Shown here piece after piece: positions 1-12,204 of a DNA stretch of 64,000 nucleotides. A model generated the notes under the pieces. That model made no database searches, was not told where the DNA came from, and saw nothing but the letters and a program-made list of their open reading frames with translations. Position 1 is the first letter of the stretch. The number at the start of each line of letters is the position of its first letter. The position numbers and the translations under genes are program-made. The stretch comes from Sipunculus nudus (lineage: Eukaryota > Annelida > Sipuncula > Golfingiida > Sipunculidae): positions 23,338,367-23,402,366 of the forward strand of contig CM049308.1 of the NCBI GenBank assembly GCA_026874595.1, given 5' to 3'.

Positions 1-2350
1 AAATTCTGAAGTAAATCTCAGGGAGCTGGATACTTTTCATCTTTTGTTGAATATGGATCCCTGTCTGCAAGTGTACACAATTTGTAAAAATGTGAAATGC
101 AAAATAAAACTGTTATGTGCTTAATGCTTTCTATTTTTAAAGTTCATGTAGAAAAAACTATGATAGGCTCTCTTAGTGCTGTGCAGTAGCAAAACTGTGA
201 TGCTCTCTCAACATTGTTAAGTTTTAAATGGAAATGCAAGACAGAACTATGATTTGGACTGAGCGTGCTATATATGTGCATCTGAAACACTAATAAAAAA
301 AGATAATTAAAACTGTGTGATAAACTGCTGAAACCAGATAACCTCCATTTAAATGAGATATTATACCACAGTTACTTTTTGTTCTTCATATATGTTTAAA
401 TGGTAGCTGTAGATAGGAACACTCCCTGTGGGGAAAATGCTTTTTGTGGCTCTTTATATTTTGCACCATGCTGGCATACTAAGTAAAAACCCAGACTTGG
501 ACAGATTTATGGCAGACTATACCGAGTAAAGGAGACATCTCATGCCTGGCAAAGTTGTGACATTCCAGTGTCTTTTGCCATCAAAGAAATGTATGTAGCA
601 AAGAGCGTGCATGGCACCCAAACAAGGGTAACAATTAATAGCCACAGATCCCAAGAAAATTGGTCTATGATTGTAACCAGTCAAGTAGCACCACATTAGA
701 ATGGCTGCCGGCCCATAATCCGTCAATTATTCCTGCTAGACATGCCCTACAGGCCATTATCTGGTAATTGTCACCCGGCTTATCTTTTTGTCTGTCCATA
801 CAGCACATAAGGTTTTTGCTGAGTATAAGAAATGTATATTCTCCCCAGTACTCAATGCAAGAGGATTTGCTACCGAGGTAGCCATTGTCAGTGGCATCCT
901 GACTGGTCGAGTGGATTATCATTGCATGTCTTCAAGTTTCTTGGCATCTTGACTGTCAAGGTTGAGAAGTTTTTATATGAACTTTTCGTTTCAAGCTTCT
1001 AATTAGCCTCTTGGACATTTGAGAGAACATCTTATTTAAAGACTTAATTTAGACCATCAGATCAGCACCTCTGTTAGGAGGATATGAATTCATCCCCATT
1101 ACATATGTGTTTGTGTGTGTTTGTTCACAACATAACTCATGCGATAATGAGCCAAAACTCATGGAATTATCAGGGCATTTCATGTATTGACCAAGGAAGA
1201 ATCAGTTAGATTTTGGTGTTGATCTGATTCAGGGTCCCGAAAAGAGCTCCCAGGAGTATTCACTAATGTAAAGTCACTTATGAATGAATGAACCTGGGAA
1301 TATGGGTGAAATAAATGAATGCATATATGGGTTGGGGGAACTTCTACACAAATTAACCTTGGAATATGGGTCACATAAGAGAATGCAAAAATGTTTTTAG
1401 AGCATACCACAATTAGGACCGCCTACTGGGCAGAGGCCTGCATTCTAGAGAATGCATATTTCTTGTTTAAAATGTTAATATTCTGAAACAAGGCTCTGTG
1501 GCATCTATCCTGGCAAGGTTTATACATGTTCAGACTTACATTCTTCCAATGACCCACTTACGTCTACTTATATATATACAAAAAAGGTTAAAATAATTAT
1601 TCTGGAATGTTCCATATCTTTCAGGGAAAAATCAGGCAAAAGTCAGGGAATTTTTTTTTTTCATGAAATGCTGGTAACCCTGTACATTTATGAAGCAGGC
1701 ATTGAAATATCCCAAATTTGTTTTCTTTCCTTGTGAGGTCTTAAATATTATAGGGCTGGAAAATTGAATTCTATAAGTGTGACATAAAAATCTGAAAACT
1801 CATTTTCATTACTGAAAAACATGGTTTAAAATAATAATTTTGAGCCATTCATTTTTAAATACAAATTCAAATGATACTGAAATAATCATTAGTAAACTAA
1901 AAACATTCTATAAATGTTTGAAAAAAAGTTTATTGTCACTTTATGGACACTGATATATACCCAACAAAAATTAAGAACAAGATTGCACCTTTGGTTTCTT
2001 CAAATTGATTGTTATGTTTTACTCAGATGGACCAAAGAGCATTGTGTTTCTCGATATACCTCTGAGTAGTCTATATACATTGCAAACAGCATTTTTGAGT
2101 CATATTCAAACTACCCTTGGTGTATTTGGGTGATATATGGTTAATTTTCTGGTAACAAAATGGAGTTTGACCAACCTTTTTACATATATTATGACTTGTA
2201 ACCCTTTGCAGCTGGGGTTTTACCATTTTATGGTAAATAAATCCAATAAATTTTTAGTCATGTTTGAGGTTTTGATGTTCTTGCATGTCATTTGAGCATA
2301 ATGACAGCACACTGATGTAAGGGAACACAGAAAAATTAATCATAAGAACA
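1..2350. other. Unique AT-rich non-coding sequence
   Basis: No convincing exon, RNA gene or dispersed repeat is seen here. AATAAA occurs near 111 and 291, so the left edge could be the 3' untranslated end of a gene lying outside the window, but no coding sequence is attached. A short TA run lies at 1569-1578. Probably intergenic or intronic. Confidence 0.5.
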
Positions 2351-2374
2351 AATATATATATATATATATATATA
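2351..2374. repeat. (AT)n microsatellite
   Basis: About 12 uninterrupted AT dinucleotides, just outside the inverted-repeat element that starts at 2435. Confidence 0.9.
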
Positions 2375-2434
2375 GAAGGTAGTGTTACCCTCCGATGTAA
2401 AGTGCTCTATGGTCTACAGGCTAGGCCAGAGCGG

Positions 2435-2595
2435 TATAACTCTGGAGAAAAACAACACTGTTAATTCACAACAGTCTGTTTCACGGGATGCGACCCGATC
2501 ATCAGGTGAACCATGCTGTTAGCTTCATTCTGATGATCGGGTCGCATCCCGTGAAACAGACTGTTGTGAATTAACAGTGTTGTTTTTCTTCAGAG

Positions 2596-2600
<5 letters not shown>
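2435..2600. repeat. Long hairpin, about 71-bp arms
   Basis: Positions 2435-2505 and 2530-2600 are reverse complements with about one mismatch, separated by a 24-bp spacer. The arm core reads CACGGGATGCGACCCGATCA. A diverged single copy of the same arm is at 4751-4820, so this is a dispersed module. Here it forms the outermost part of the larger inverted repeat at 2510-4853, present twice in opposite orientation at this end. Confidence 0.9.

Positions 2601-2641
<41 letters not shown>
2597..2641. repeat. (AT)n microsatellite inside the left arm
   Basis: TA repeat broken by one CA. The equivalent position in the right arm (4705-4750) holds a CA/TA microsatellite, so the microsatellite belongs to the element. 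Confidence 0.85.
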
Positions 2642-3035
2642 GTTGAGGCCCAGATTAGAATCTGGTCCAATTTAAAACTGGGCCAGCCAAGATCAAAATT
2701 TTGATTTGGACCGGTCCAGATCAAAATTCTAATCTGGGCCAGACCAGTTTTAAACTGGGCCAGCCCAGATTAAAATTTTGATCTGGGCTGGTCCAGATTA
2801 CAATCCTATGGTGATGACTTCAGGATTTAAATCTGGTCTGGACTGATTTTAAACTGGGCTGGCCCAGATTAGAATTTTGATCTGGGCCAGTTAAGTTTAC
2901 AATCCTGTGATGGACTGATTTAAAACTTGGCTGGCCCAGACTGGAATTTTGATCTTGGCTAGTCAAGATTACAATCCTGTAGTGGACTGATTTTTACTGG
3001 GCCTACCCAGATCAGAATCCTAATCTTATCTTAGG
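2641..3035. repeat. Left arm: array of short interlocking palindromes
   Basis: Repeated words such as GATCTGGGC, GCCCAGATTA and AAACTGGGCCAG alternate in both orientations, so nearly every stretch can pair with a neighbour as well as with the distant right arm. Two or three blocks separated by ACAATCCT-type spacers can be made out. Mirror copy at 4360-4705. Confidence 0.8.
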
Positions 3036-4359
3036 CTAGCTTGATTTTTTTATCATCTTAATCAGATAGCACAGTTAACATTTATTCAAGATTCACCATT
3101 TTGTAGGGCACAAAAAACATAATGAACAAGATCATTTAAAATATTTTAGTGAGGAAAAAGCTAACAAGCAAATGTAATGTGCTTCTTTGGTTTCATCTAT
3201 TCTTAAAGCATGCAAGTTCACATCAACTTCATCTAAACTAGCTACCATAATTAATCACAGTTTAGAATATGTGTCAGTTCTGAGACATCTATTTGACTAA
3301 ATTGATCAAAATTTTCAACTTAACTGAGACAATTATATGTTCTGAATATCAAAATTACATGTGTAATATTAAATATATACATGCACAATTAAATACTAGC
3401 TTTACTGGGCTAGGGAGAGGTTTGTGTTAGCATTACTGTAATTTTCAATAGCCGAAAATCCACAGCTGAGAAAATGATATGATTACTGACATTTGGCAGT
3501 CTCAAAAAAAGAGGTGAACATGCGTGAATATTGAATTTAGAATTTAATTCAGAGGGTAACAAACATGGTGGAGGTTTCACTTTGGAGTTAATAACTAAAA
3601 AAAAATCTTATCTATTAACTGATAACTAATCTAAATTGAAGATAGTTAAATGCTGCAATACAAATATTCTCTACCTTCATTTGTTAAAATGCTGAGTTGG
3701 TGAATATTGTTCCCACTGTTCTATCTAAATCCATTATGATCTTGTTAATAATTCACACAAATTAGCCAATATCAACCTAATTTATGTACACTAGATACAC
3801 ATTTTTCTATTTGCTAAATTTCAGTCACCTAATTGCAATGACTTAATTTCAGGTATCTTATTAGATGTTTCAGGGCCTTCTTTCCTTAATAATAATAATA
3901 TATAGTATGTTATAAGTTCTAGATCCCATGTTACAATATGTGCACATTTTTTAAGGGGTGACTGGGGGGGGGGAATTACTGACCAAAACCCCAAACTTAT
4001 GATAAATAACTTATATAACAAATGAAAATTTGAATTTACAGGTCTTGGATCACAAGTCAATACTGAGTAACATGTACATTAATAATTATTTATTAATTTT
4101 GTTTTAGTTTGTTGAATTAATTTACATGCTCAGCAATCTATATTTGTAGTTTTTAGCTGTAAAATACCAATGTTTAACATGAATATTTTATTATTATATT
4201 TTAGACATTCACATAAGATGTAAATTTACAAAATTAATATGACATGAGTCTAGCCAATGATATTTTCATAGAATATGAAATAAATTCATTAAATATTAAT
4301 TATTATGGACTTACAATATTTTACAAATTCATTGAATTGATTAAAAGCCAGCTAGGTAA

Positions 4360-4705
4360 ATAGAGTGTAACTGGAGCTAGCCTAGGAATAGATAAGGATT
4401 CTGATCTGGGCTGGTCTAGTTAAAAAATCAGTCCACCACAGAATTGTAAACTTGACCGGCCCAGATCAAAATTCTAATCTGGGCTGGGCCAGTTTCAAAT
4501 CAGGCCAGACCAGATTTAAATCCTGAAGTTTTCACCAAAGGATTGTAATCTGGACCGGCCCAGATCAAAATTTTAATCTGGGCTGGCCAATTTTAAAACT
4601 GGTCTGGCCCAGATTAGAATTTTGATCTGGGCCAGTCTAATTAAATCAAAATTTTTATCTGGGCTGGCCCAGTTTTAAATAGGGCCAAATTCTCATCTGG
4701 GCCTC
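4360..4705. repeat. Right arm: inverted copy of 2641-3035
   Basis: The reverse complement follows the left arm in the same order, including the CTTCAGGATTTAAATCTGGT block and the GTTTACAAT spacer. Identity looks about 80-85 per cent by eye, so the arms are old or were not homogenised recently. Confidence 0.8.
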
Positions 4706-4883
4706 CACACATACACACACACACATATATATATATTAAATATATATAAAACGATGAAGAAAAACAACGCTGTAATTTCACTACAGACTGTTTCACGGGA
4801 TGTGACCCCATCCTCAGGTGAATGTTGTTAGAATGCAGAAGCTAACAGCATGGTTTTTCCAATTTTTAAGGATTTGATAAATC

Positions 4884-4887
<4 letters not shown>

Positions 4888-4917
<30 letters not shown>

Positions 4918-4941
4918 TTATATATATATATATAAAATATA
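4888..4941. repeat. (AT)n microsatellites
   Basis: Two TA runs separated by AAATT, directly right of the inverted-repeat element. Confidence 0.85.
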
Positions 4942-5030
4942 TTTTTTAAAACCTTAAAATATAAAGAGTATAGTTGTAATTTTCTTTCATACTACTTAAT
5001 TACCAGTATTAAGGTTCTTTATCATTATTT

Positions 5031-6240
5031 AGCTCAGCTGACTGTAAGTCATCTGAGCTTTAGCAGTCACTCTTTGTCCGTCGTCCGTCCGTCTAGCTGT
5101 CTGTCCGTCTGTCCGTCTGTCTGTCCGTCCGTTAACCAGGCACAAATCGTAACCACTGGACCTGGAATCTTCTAACTTTACATCCAGAGAGGTAAATGAA
5201 AAATCTCCTTGGAAACCTGGAATTAGGTCTCTGTTACCCATATTCTCAATGCTATGAGGCTCTGAAGTACCCCCCAGAATAATGAAAAATTTGATACAAA
5301 AGCTCAAGTATCTGAACAACTAATGCATTGATCACCATGATTCTGTGCACAAATATTGATCATGGAGTGTTTCATCAGTTTCTGCAGACTGGTGGCGCCA
5401 CCTGTATTTTTTTAATTTTTTACAAGTTATTTCTCTATTGTTGAGACCTTTAAAGATGCGGTCATTTGTTAACAGGGCACAAATCGTAACTGCTTGACCT
5501 GGATTCTTCTTACTTTACATCCAGTGAGGTCTAAGAAAAGTCTCCATGGAAACCGGGAATAAGGTCTCTGTTACCCATATTCTTCAAACTATGTGGCTCT
5601 GAAGTACCCCCCTCCCCCTGAGTAAAATGAAAAATTTGACACAAAAGCTGAAGTATCTGAACAACTAATGCATTGATCACTATGATTCTGTGCACAAATA
5701 TTGATCATGGAGTGTTTCATCAGTTTCTGCAGACGGGTGGCGCCACCTGTATATTTTTTTTATTTTTTACTATTTTTCTCTGTTTTTGAGCCAAAGCAGG
5801 GCACAAATCATAACCATGGGACCTGGAATCTCCTTACTTTAATTTCAGGGAGGTCCATTAGAAGTCTCCTTGGAAACGTGAAATTAGGTCTCTGTTACCC
5901 ATATTTTTTTAGCTATGGTGCTTCTAAGCACCACTCAGAATGATTGAAAATTTGATACCAAAGTAGGGCAAAAATCATAACCATTTGGCCCAGAAACTTC
6001 TTACTTGACATCCTGAGAGTCCCTCAAAATTTCTCCCCAGAAACTGAACTTCGGTCACTGTGACCTATATTCCCAGAGTTTAGGGGTATATTTTAGCACC
6101 CCAGAAATAATGCAAATTACACACAAATTGCCAGATTATACTCAGGAAAGGCTGGACATTATCTTAATTAGTTGCCTGTGCAAGGACATATTGTAAACAT
6201 GTTAGTCGGCTGAGCGTCATGACCCATGGGTTACTTGTTT
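5031..6240 (+). mobile_element. Family A element, copy 1 (HINE/pearl-like)
   Basis: It begins with the hairpin AGCTCAGCTGACT / AGTCATCTGAGCT (3-nt loop, one mismatch), followed by GTCACTCTTTGTCCGTC and a GTCC/GTCT microsatellite at 5076-5132. Internal units of about 335 bp start at the GCACAAATC(G/A)TAAC motif (about 5138, 5474, 5805, 5971, the last shortened). The first two contain CTGGTGGCGCCACCTGTA-type palindromes. The tail echoes the 5' hairpin (GTCGGCTGAGC) and ends GACCCATGGGTTACTTGTTT. No protein is encoded. The build matches non-autonomous Helentron-associated elements; the family name is unknown to me. Confidence 0.75.
5076..5132 (+). repeat. (GTCC/GTCT)n microsatellite
   Basis: Tetranucleotide GTCY run just after the 5' hairpin of family A copy 1. 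The same position carries a GTCY run in A3, C, D, E and F. Confidence 0.9.
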
Positions 6241-6269
6241 TTTTTTTGTTCCACAGTATGCACAGAGAC

Positions 6270-6746
6270 TTAAAAGCCAAACTTTTTAATATCCCCATTT
6301 TGGTCTTGAGCATTCTCCAAAGCACACATTTCATACAGTTGTGTAATTTTTGCAAATGGCTTTTCAAACCTCACTGGTACTGAGAAGACACGTATGTAGC
6401 TTCCTTTGGTGACTAATATGACACTGCTTTGTGATGAAATATTCCTTTCGGCCATTAAGGGTGCTGTTCACAGCTGGTTAAACAGTGTTTTGGCCATGGA
6501 CATGTCAGAAATAGATTTCCAGAATACACAGGTGGCACTGAGGGTGAAATCTGTAGTCAAACAGTCTGGCTGTTTGCAGTAAAGTGGCCATGCAGTAATG
6601 TCCCAGAGGTCAAATTTATTAAGTGCAGCCATTCTGCCTAAACAAACCATGGGTTTTCTGTATATAAATGGCACCATTGGTATATGGATGACACCTTTTG
6701 ACTGTGTTAATGACATGGTTCCTAACTTATACAGCTGTTTTAGCAT
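6270..6746 (-). pseudogene. Decayed coding fragment of unknown family
   Basis: On the minus strand one frame stays open from 6746 to 6270 except for a TGA at 6468-6470, giving about 92 plus 65 codons read collinearly. The translation has protein-like composition, with stretches such as KPMVCLGRMAALNKFDLWD and GSYIRVFSVPVRFEKPF. A TAA lies just upstream (near 6760), and no splice donor is evident at the end. It sits 30 bp from the tail of family A copy 1. I do not recognise the family. It could be a dead gene fragment, a retrocopy or an old transposon remnant; chance openness is not excluded. Confidence 0.35.
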
Positions 6747-6779
6747 ACATTCTTATAGATGAACTAAAAACAAAAGCTA

Positions 6780-8585
6780 AATAAAGGAGGTGAAAAAAAG
6801 TAAAAATAAGATTGCAAAGCAAGAAAATGGAATGTTGAATGTTGGCAATCTATACGCAAGATGCTAATTATTATTAATTAACTTTTTGAAAAATCAGTGT
6901 TGTGACTGTACATTACTGAACTTTTTTGTATTAAAAAGATAACTGATTTACTTATTAATATTTATTCTTGTTTAGATTAATTGTATTTTGAGATTCATTG
7001 TTTTGCTATAAAATAAAAAAAGTAATTGAATTGAAGCTTAATTTCTAACAAATTAGCAGATCTAGATATAAGTGTATTTGAGCAAGATTGAAGATTTGTA
7101 AACCTAAAAGGCATTATTTCTCATTCATTAAGAGAGTGCTAATTAACCCAGTTAGATGTGAAACAATGTAAATGTTACTTTCTCAGTTGAAAGTACTCAT
7201 TAGCAATTTTGAGTTTTTCTTTAATTTAATATTTCTTGATTTAAAAACATTTCCTCAGGATATATATAAATATGATTTTATTTGAAAACCATATACATTC
7301 TCTGAAAGTTCAATTGAAACCAACAATGTGAAAAAAATGCAAGTAAAAAATAAGTATTCATGATATTTTTCATAAACATTATTAATTTTTTTAATTAAAG
7401 GACAGGAAACTGTTTCCAGAATTGAAATTTAGAGGATCCATTTTATTTTCAATTTAATCCACCAAAAACATTCAAATTCATGAATGACAGCTGTCTGGTA
7501 TATATTGATTGTAAAAATACTTAAGGCCAGGTTTTCTTTAAAAAAAGGTAGTTATTTGATTGATGTTTCTCTTTTTTACTCAGCATTGAAGGTATTTAGG
7601 TCTAAAAAGGTTCAGCAAAAGAGGTACAGAAATTGGCCCAGGAAAATGAAATTTTCCTGGTTCCTCAAAAAAGTCAGTGATCTTGACAGGATTTTCGCTA
7701 CCTGAAATCCACTCAGTATTTGCTAGAGACTTTGTGTCTGAAACAAAATATTGTTTATGTTCATGTCAGTGTTGGTTCAGGGTCTCTTCATCATTTAAAT
7801 CCCTCAAAAGCACACCCTTTGATGGTCTACCATTATGCTAAGTTTTCTCTTTTGCCTGTGTCTGTATAAGTAAGCTCCACTGATTCTTGCAGAGCTGTTC
7901 AGATACTTATCACATAATGTTTTATACCAGTAGGAAACCTGCCATATTCTTTATTGATTATACTTTTTTTTAGTAGAACAGTATATCAATTGATACATAT
8001 TTTGGAGTGTTGGTAACAGTTCATATATCAGTCTTTAATTAAAACACTAATTAAAAGAATCACAATTGTGGATGCAAGGGGCTTGTAAAGAATTTTTTGA
8101 TAGTATATATTAGGTACTTTTTTAAAAATATGTTAATTTTCATTTTCAAAGTTCCGTTTTGGTTTATGCCTACATATCAGGGATGGTAACACGGGCCCAA
8201 GGTGCTTAATCATCTTAGTCACACCACTGAGTCTCCCCTAAAGGGGCACTCATTTCTGAGTGAAGGACATGTAGCTGGTAGGAACAATCTTAGATAGGGA
8301 TATGGTAGACCATCATTCATTTAAACATGATTTATGTGAATTTCCTTTGTCCTAATTATAAGTCAAAAATAAATTGTCTGTGTCCATGTACATTATTATT
8401 CCTAACTATAAGGAAAAGGAATATTCCTGGAACAGTTCCAGTAATGGAGGTTCTAAGATTTATTACCTTCCATTTATTGTAAGTACTTGTAAGAAACAAC
8501 ATATAATCATCTAAGAGGACAACCTTAAAATGTATACCCAAAGATTAACTCATCATTATGTATCCCTTCCCATGGGGGGAAACAT
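6780..8585. other. Unique AT-rich non-coding sequence
   Basis: Many T and A runs and frequent stops in all frames. The frame at 7484-7705 (+) has no recognisable domain and no splice context. Nothing else is supported. Confidence 0.5.
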
Positions 8586-8589
8586 ATAG

Positions 8590-9160
8590 TGTTTAGTCTG
8601 TCGAGGGCAGCCTGGTCGTCTGTAGTAGATGGCAGCATTTTGTGTCATTTCTTGTGAACGCTAGAACTTTTTAACAACTCAACAATCTATCATGAAATTT
8701 GAAATTTAAATTGTTTCTCCCAGTATCTAAGACAAGTTTGCTAACTGGTGACCTTGACCTTCAATATCAAGGTCAAATAGGTCAAAATAGAACCTTTTTT
8801 GTGAACCCCATAACTTTTGAAGTATCTCATATTTTTTCCTCAAATATGAAACACTAATTGATTCAGCCAATTTCTTTGAAGAGTTTTAAATCTGGTGACC
8901 TTGATCTGGAAATTCAAGGTCAAATCAGCCAGAATAAAAATTACCTTTAAACTCTTGTACCACACAGTATATTTTCATGATATTTGATATGTGTGAATTG
9001 TTTCCTTAAAAAAGTTAGAAGTGTTTAGAACCTGCTGACATTGACAGTCATCTTCAAGGTCAAATCACTAGGAAGTGGTCCATATTTTTTCCCTAAAATT
9101 TGGGGATGGGTTGGCCATCATGGGGAGAGACATGTATCTGTTTTTGCATTGCAAAAACAT
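8590..9160 (+). mobile_element. Element G: three ~145-bp units
   Basis: Starts near CTGTCGAGGGCAGCCTGGTC. Units recur at about 8749, 8895 and 9034, each with TGACCTTGA (or a variant) followed by TCAAGGTCAAAT about 18 bp on. The tail includes GGCCATCATGGGGAGAGACATG and the hairpin GTTTTTGCATTGCAAAAAC. No 5' hairpin or GTCY microsatellite is left, so the copy looks old or truncated. No protein is encoded. Confidence 0.55.
8749..8775. repeat. Inverted TGACCTTGA / TCAAGGTCA motif
   Basis: TGACCTTGA at 8749-8757 and its exact reverse complement TCAAGGTCA at 8767-8775. TCAAGGTCA is the known extended half-site of ERR/SF-1-type nuclear receptors. The match is visible; binding is not shown. Confidence 0.45.
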
Positions 9161-9344
9161 CCTCATTTTAGTGTCAGCCTTTAACAATTCTTTTCTTTTT
9201 TTAAAAAAAAAAGGTGGGCAAAGAAATCCTTTTCGTAGTCAAAATATCATAGGAGCCAAAGTTCAGTGGAAATACTTAACAGGTGGTGGTTCTGGTCATT
9301 TGAAACTTCAACATGGATTCATTGTCAAGTGAATGTCTCCTCAG

Positions 9345-11990
9345 CACTTCCATGTAAACATCCAGACAGAAGGCTACAGCAATGCATTTTAAAACAGGTG
9401 TGTCAGACATTAGATGATCTCTTATTTAAATCAACTTTCCCGTGAAACAAGTTTGTCATATATATTACAATTTGCATGCAATAAAAATGGCAAGCAGCAG
9501 ACAGTAAGATTTCAAAGTGGCCAGATAAAGGTCCTTTGACACCAGTTGATGTGACCATAATGTCTTATTTTACTGACTAAGCATGCAGTCAGCACCCTGA
9601 GGGATCAACCAGTGGACTTTTTACCATGCCATAAGAACATTTCATATTTATATGATAAGACCCTGCAAAGAACTGTTGTTTTAGGCCCTGTCAGGTTTAC
9701 TGACATTCTTTATCTTCAGTATATCAGTACAGATAGGAATTTATAGTTCGCTTTCTTGCTTCCAGTGGTCCTATCTGGAGTTACATATAAATTTCAGACA
9801 ATTGAACTCTATTAAAGTGATATATAGGTAATAAAAGTTTATGGTAGCAGTAAAAATAGCAGTTTCTGTTTATATCTGGTTATAAAGATTTCTTTCTTTA
9901 TGCTCAGTATTCAGTTGCTTTTAAATGATTGAAATCCCTGCTTCAGCAACTAAATAATGATGTAAGTGCCCAAGTATATGTCATTTGATCATGTTGTCTG
10001 CACCTGTAATAGGGGCTTATTGATATTCAGTACAATATTATGTTTAGTGATGACATATTTGTGTGATAACAATGGCAAAAATATGGCTTTAGAAGTCATA
10101 AATTCCAAGAGATTAGTACTTCATGTTATTTATGTAATGTTTTCTTTTAAGTTCGGTTCCACATCATGAAGTCATATGTAACTTTATCTTTTCTTGGGTT
10201 TAGTAACTCAGATATATTACACATTAAAGGTGAATAAAATCAATACAGATAAAGGAAATAAAAAAAATATTAAAGAAAATATAGGATCAAAGGTATATTT
10301 ATACTGTATATCATTTAAAAAAAAAGGTAAATAGTTATTACATCAAGTTATCTAAGGTAAGGTGGCTGTGATCTGACTTCATGACCACTATGTCTCTTTT
10401 TTTGTCCATTTCTTTTACAAATCAAGCGTTCAGGATTAATTTATGATCTCTTGAAGCATAGCAACCTCTATTCCTGCTGGAATGTATACCCTTTCATAAT
10501 GTGAGTCATTATTTCCATCTTATCTATATCAGGAACTTGACTTGCATATTTGGCATTAACAAGTTTCAAATTGATGTTTGCAAAAACTGGATATTTATTA
10601 TACACTTAAATATTCAATGAAGATCTCTTGTATACTCCAGTAGTACTGTTATGAAGTAGGAGATTGAATATTGTTGATTAAGAATGTTTCAATATTTCAT
10701 TATTTTTAATCTAAAATTACTTCAGGAACAAATGAAGATCAATTCTGGTTTCAATCAGTTAACCTCTGATATTCAGACAGAGCTCGGAATAATATTTAAT
10801 GGATTTTATAATTGATAGACTCAAATGTCTTTACTGAGAGATAGCTAGAGGATTACAAGGAACTTGGTCATCAATCTGCCCACCTTCCAGTGATAATTCA
10901 GATATGTTGATACAGCCTTATTTCAGCTTTCATAATGGGCAATAAATTGCTTGATATGATGAGTTGGTCTGACCATGTTAATAATTGTCTGGAAATAGGA
11001 CTTGCAGGTTGTCTATAACTGGATTTATATCAAGTCAGACTTTGGATTTTCCAGAGAACTTTAGTTCAATCAGATCACTGAAAAGTTGGAAAGTACACTT
11101 CCAACTCTGACATAATATTGACCTACTTTGGGTCATCCAATAAGGTTTAGCTTTTATGATAAAATGCAGAAATATAGATATGTATGCCTCATGTGTCACA
11201 TGACAGCTCTGTATCAAAACTATCTGTAATTCGTACTTTTGGAGACTGTGGGCGGTTCTCTCGGCAGAAAGACTCCCCCCATCCCACCATTGTATCAGTA
11301 TTTAGAATTTCATATTTTTTCCTCATTGGATAAAGAACTTTGCTTTCAACTTTACTTCTTTATTTGAACTTAACTGATTATCACTTATACACAGTTTATT
11401 TAGAGCGCTGGTTCTGGAATTTGATTATTCAGTTCTGAAATATTAATGAGAGAAATTAGTTTTTAAGATAGATATATGGGCTAAAGTTTCCAGGCCAACC
11501 CTGTAGATTTGATTCATTTTTTTATCTTAAATGCTCTTCACAAACATTGGTGTACATTTTTGTTCAAAATATATGGACTCTTGATATGCAGATGTGCTCA
11601 GTTTGGAATCCATAGATGACCAGTACATTAACACAGTATAAAAAATTAATAAATAAAGTAACAATAAAAATTGTTTCCTCGAGATAAACTCAAAGTATAT
11701 GAATAGACAGAACAGATTATTTGAACTTGATGAATGACTAAATATGTTAACCTTTTATTCTACATTCAGCAACCTGGAGGTAAAAATACAGAAGACGCAT
11801 TGGCCTGATCTAATATATTCTGTACATGCCTAAGGGTAGGCTATATATGTACACTTTTCTAGAAAGTTAAAATACAGACCAACCTTTCTGAATGACCACC
11901 TGTTAAATGCAGGCAACTGGCTATTATGACCACTAGATATCAGTCCCTTTCATATTCTGTTATATAATTTATGCTTTATAACTTTGGAAA
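9345..11990. other. Unique AT-rich non-coding sequence
   Basis: No repeat family, RNA gene or spliced coding signal was recognised. Short frames (9966-10169 +, 11035-11217 -) lack protein-like character. Confidence 0.5.
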
Positions 11991-12200
11991 AACAAGCAGA
12001 TTTACATGGATCAGAGGGCCATACACCTTTAAATGAGGCCATTCACACATTATCAAAAAACAAGCAGATTCACATTGATCAGAGGGCAATACACCTTTAA
12101 ATGAGGCCATTCACACATTATCAAAAACGAGCAGATTCACATGGATCAGAGGGCTATATATACGCCTTTAAATGCTTGGGGACATTCACACATTATGACA
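11991..12200 (+). repeat. Tandem repeat, 3 x ~68 bp
   Basis: Copies begin at 11991, 12059 and 12126 with AAC(A/G)AGCAGATT and contain ACATGGATCAGAGGG, CACCTTTAAATG and CATTCACACATTATCA. The third copy has small insertions and ends in GACATTCACACATTATGAC. Non-coding. Confidence 0.9.
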
Positions 12201-12204
12201 TGGT

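Larger units (their letters stand above)
2510..4853. mobile_element. Foldback-like element with about 500-bp inverted arms
   Basis: Reading 4853 leftwards on the minus strand reproduces 2510 rightwards, module by module: CATGCTGTTAGCTTC, the CACGGGATG hairpin arm, an AT/CA microsatellite, GAGGCCCAGAT, then about 380 bp of degenerate short palindromes built from CCAGATCAAAATTTT-type and CTGGGCCAG-type words, ending near AGGCTAGCT. The left arm is about 2510-3035 and the right arm about 4360-4853. The 1.3-kb centre is AT-rich with no credible open frame. The structure fits a foldback or long-TIR non-autonomous DNA transposon. No target-site duplication was recognised because both flanks are AT-rich. 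Confidence 0.75.

Noticed and set aside
1-120. 3' untranslated end of a gene left of the window
   Set aside because: Only an AATAAA-type hexamer supports it; such hexamers are frequent in AT-rich DNA.
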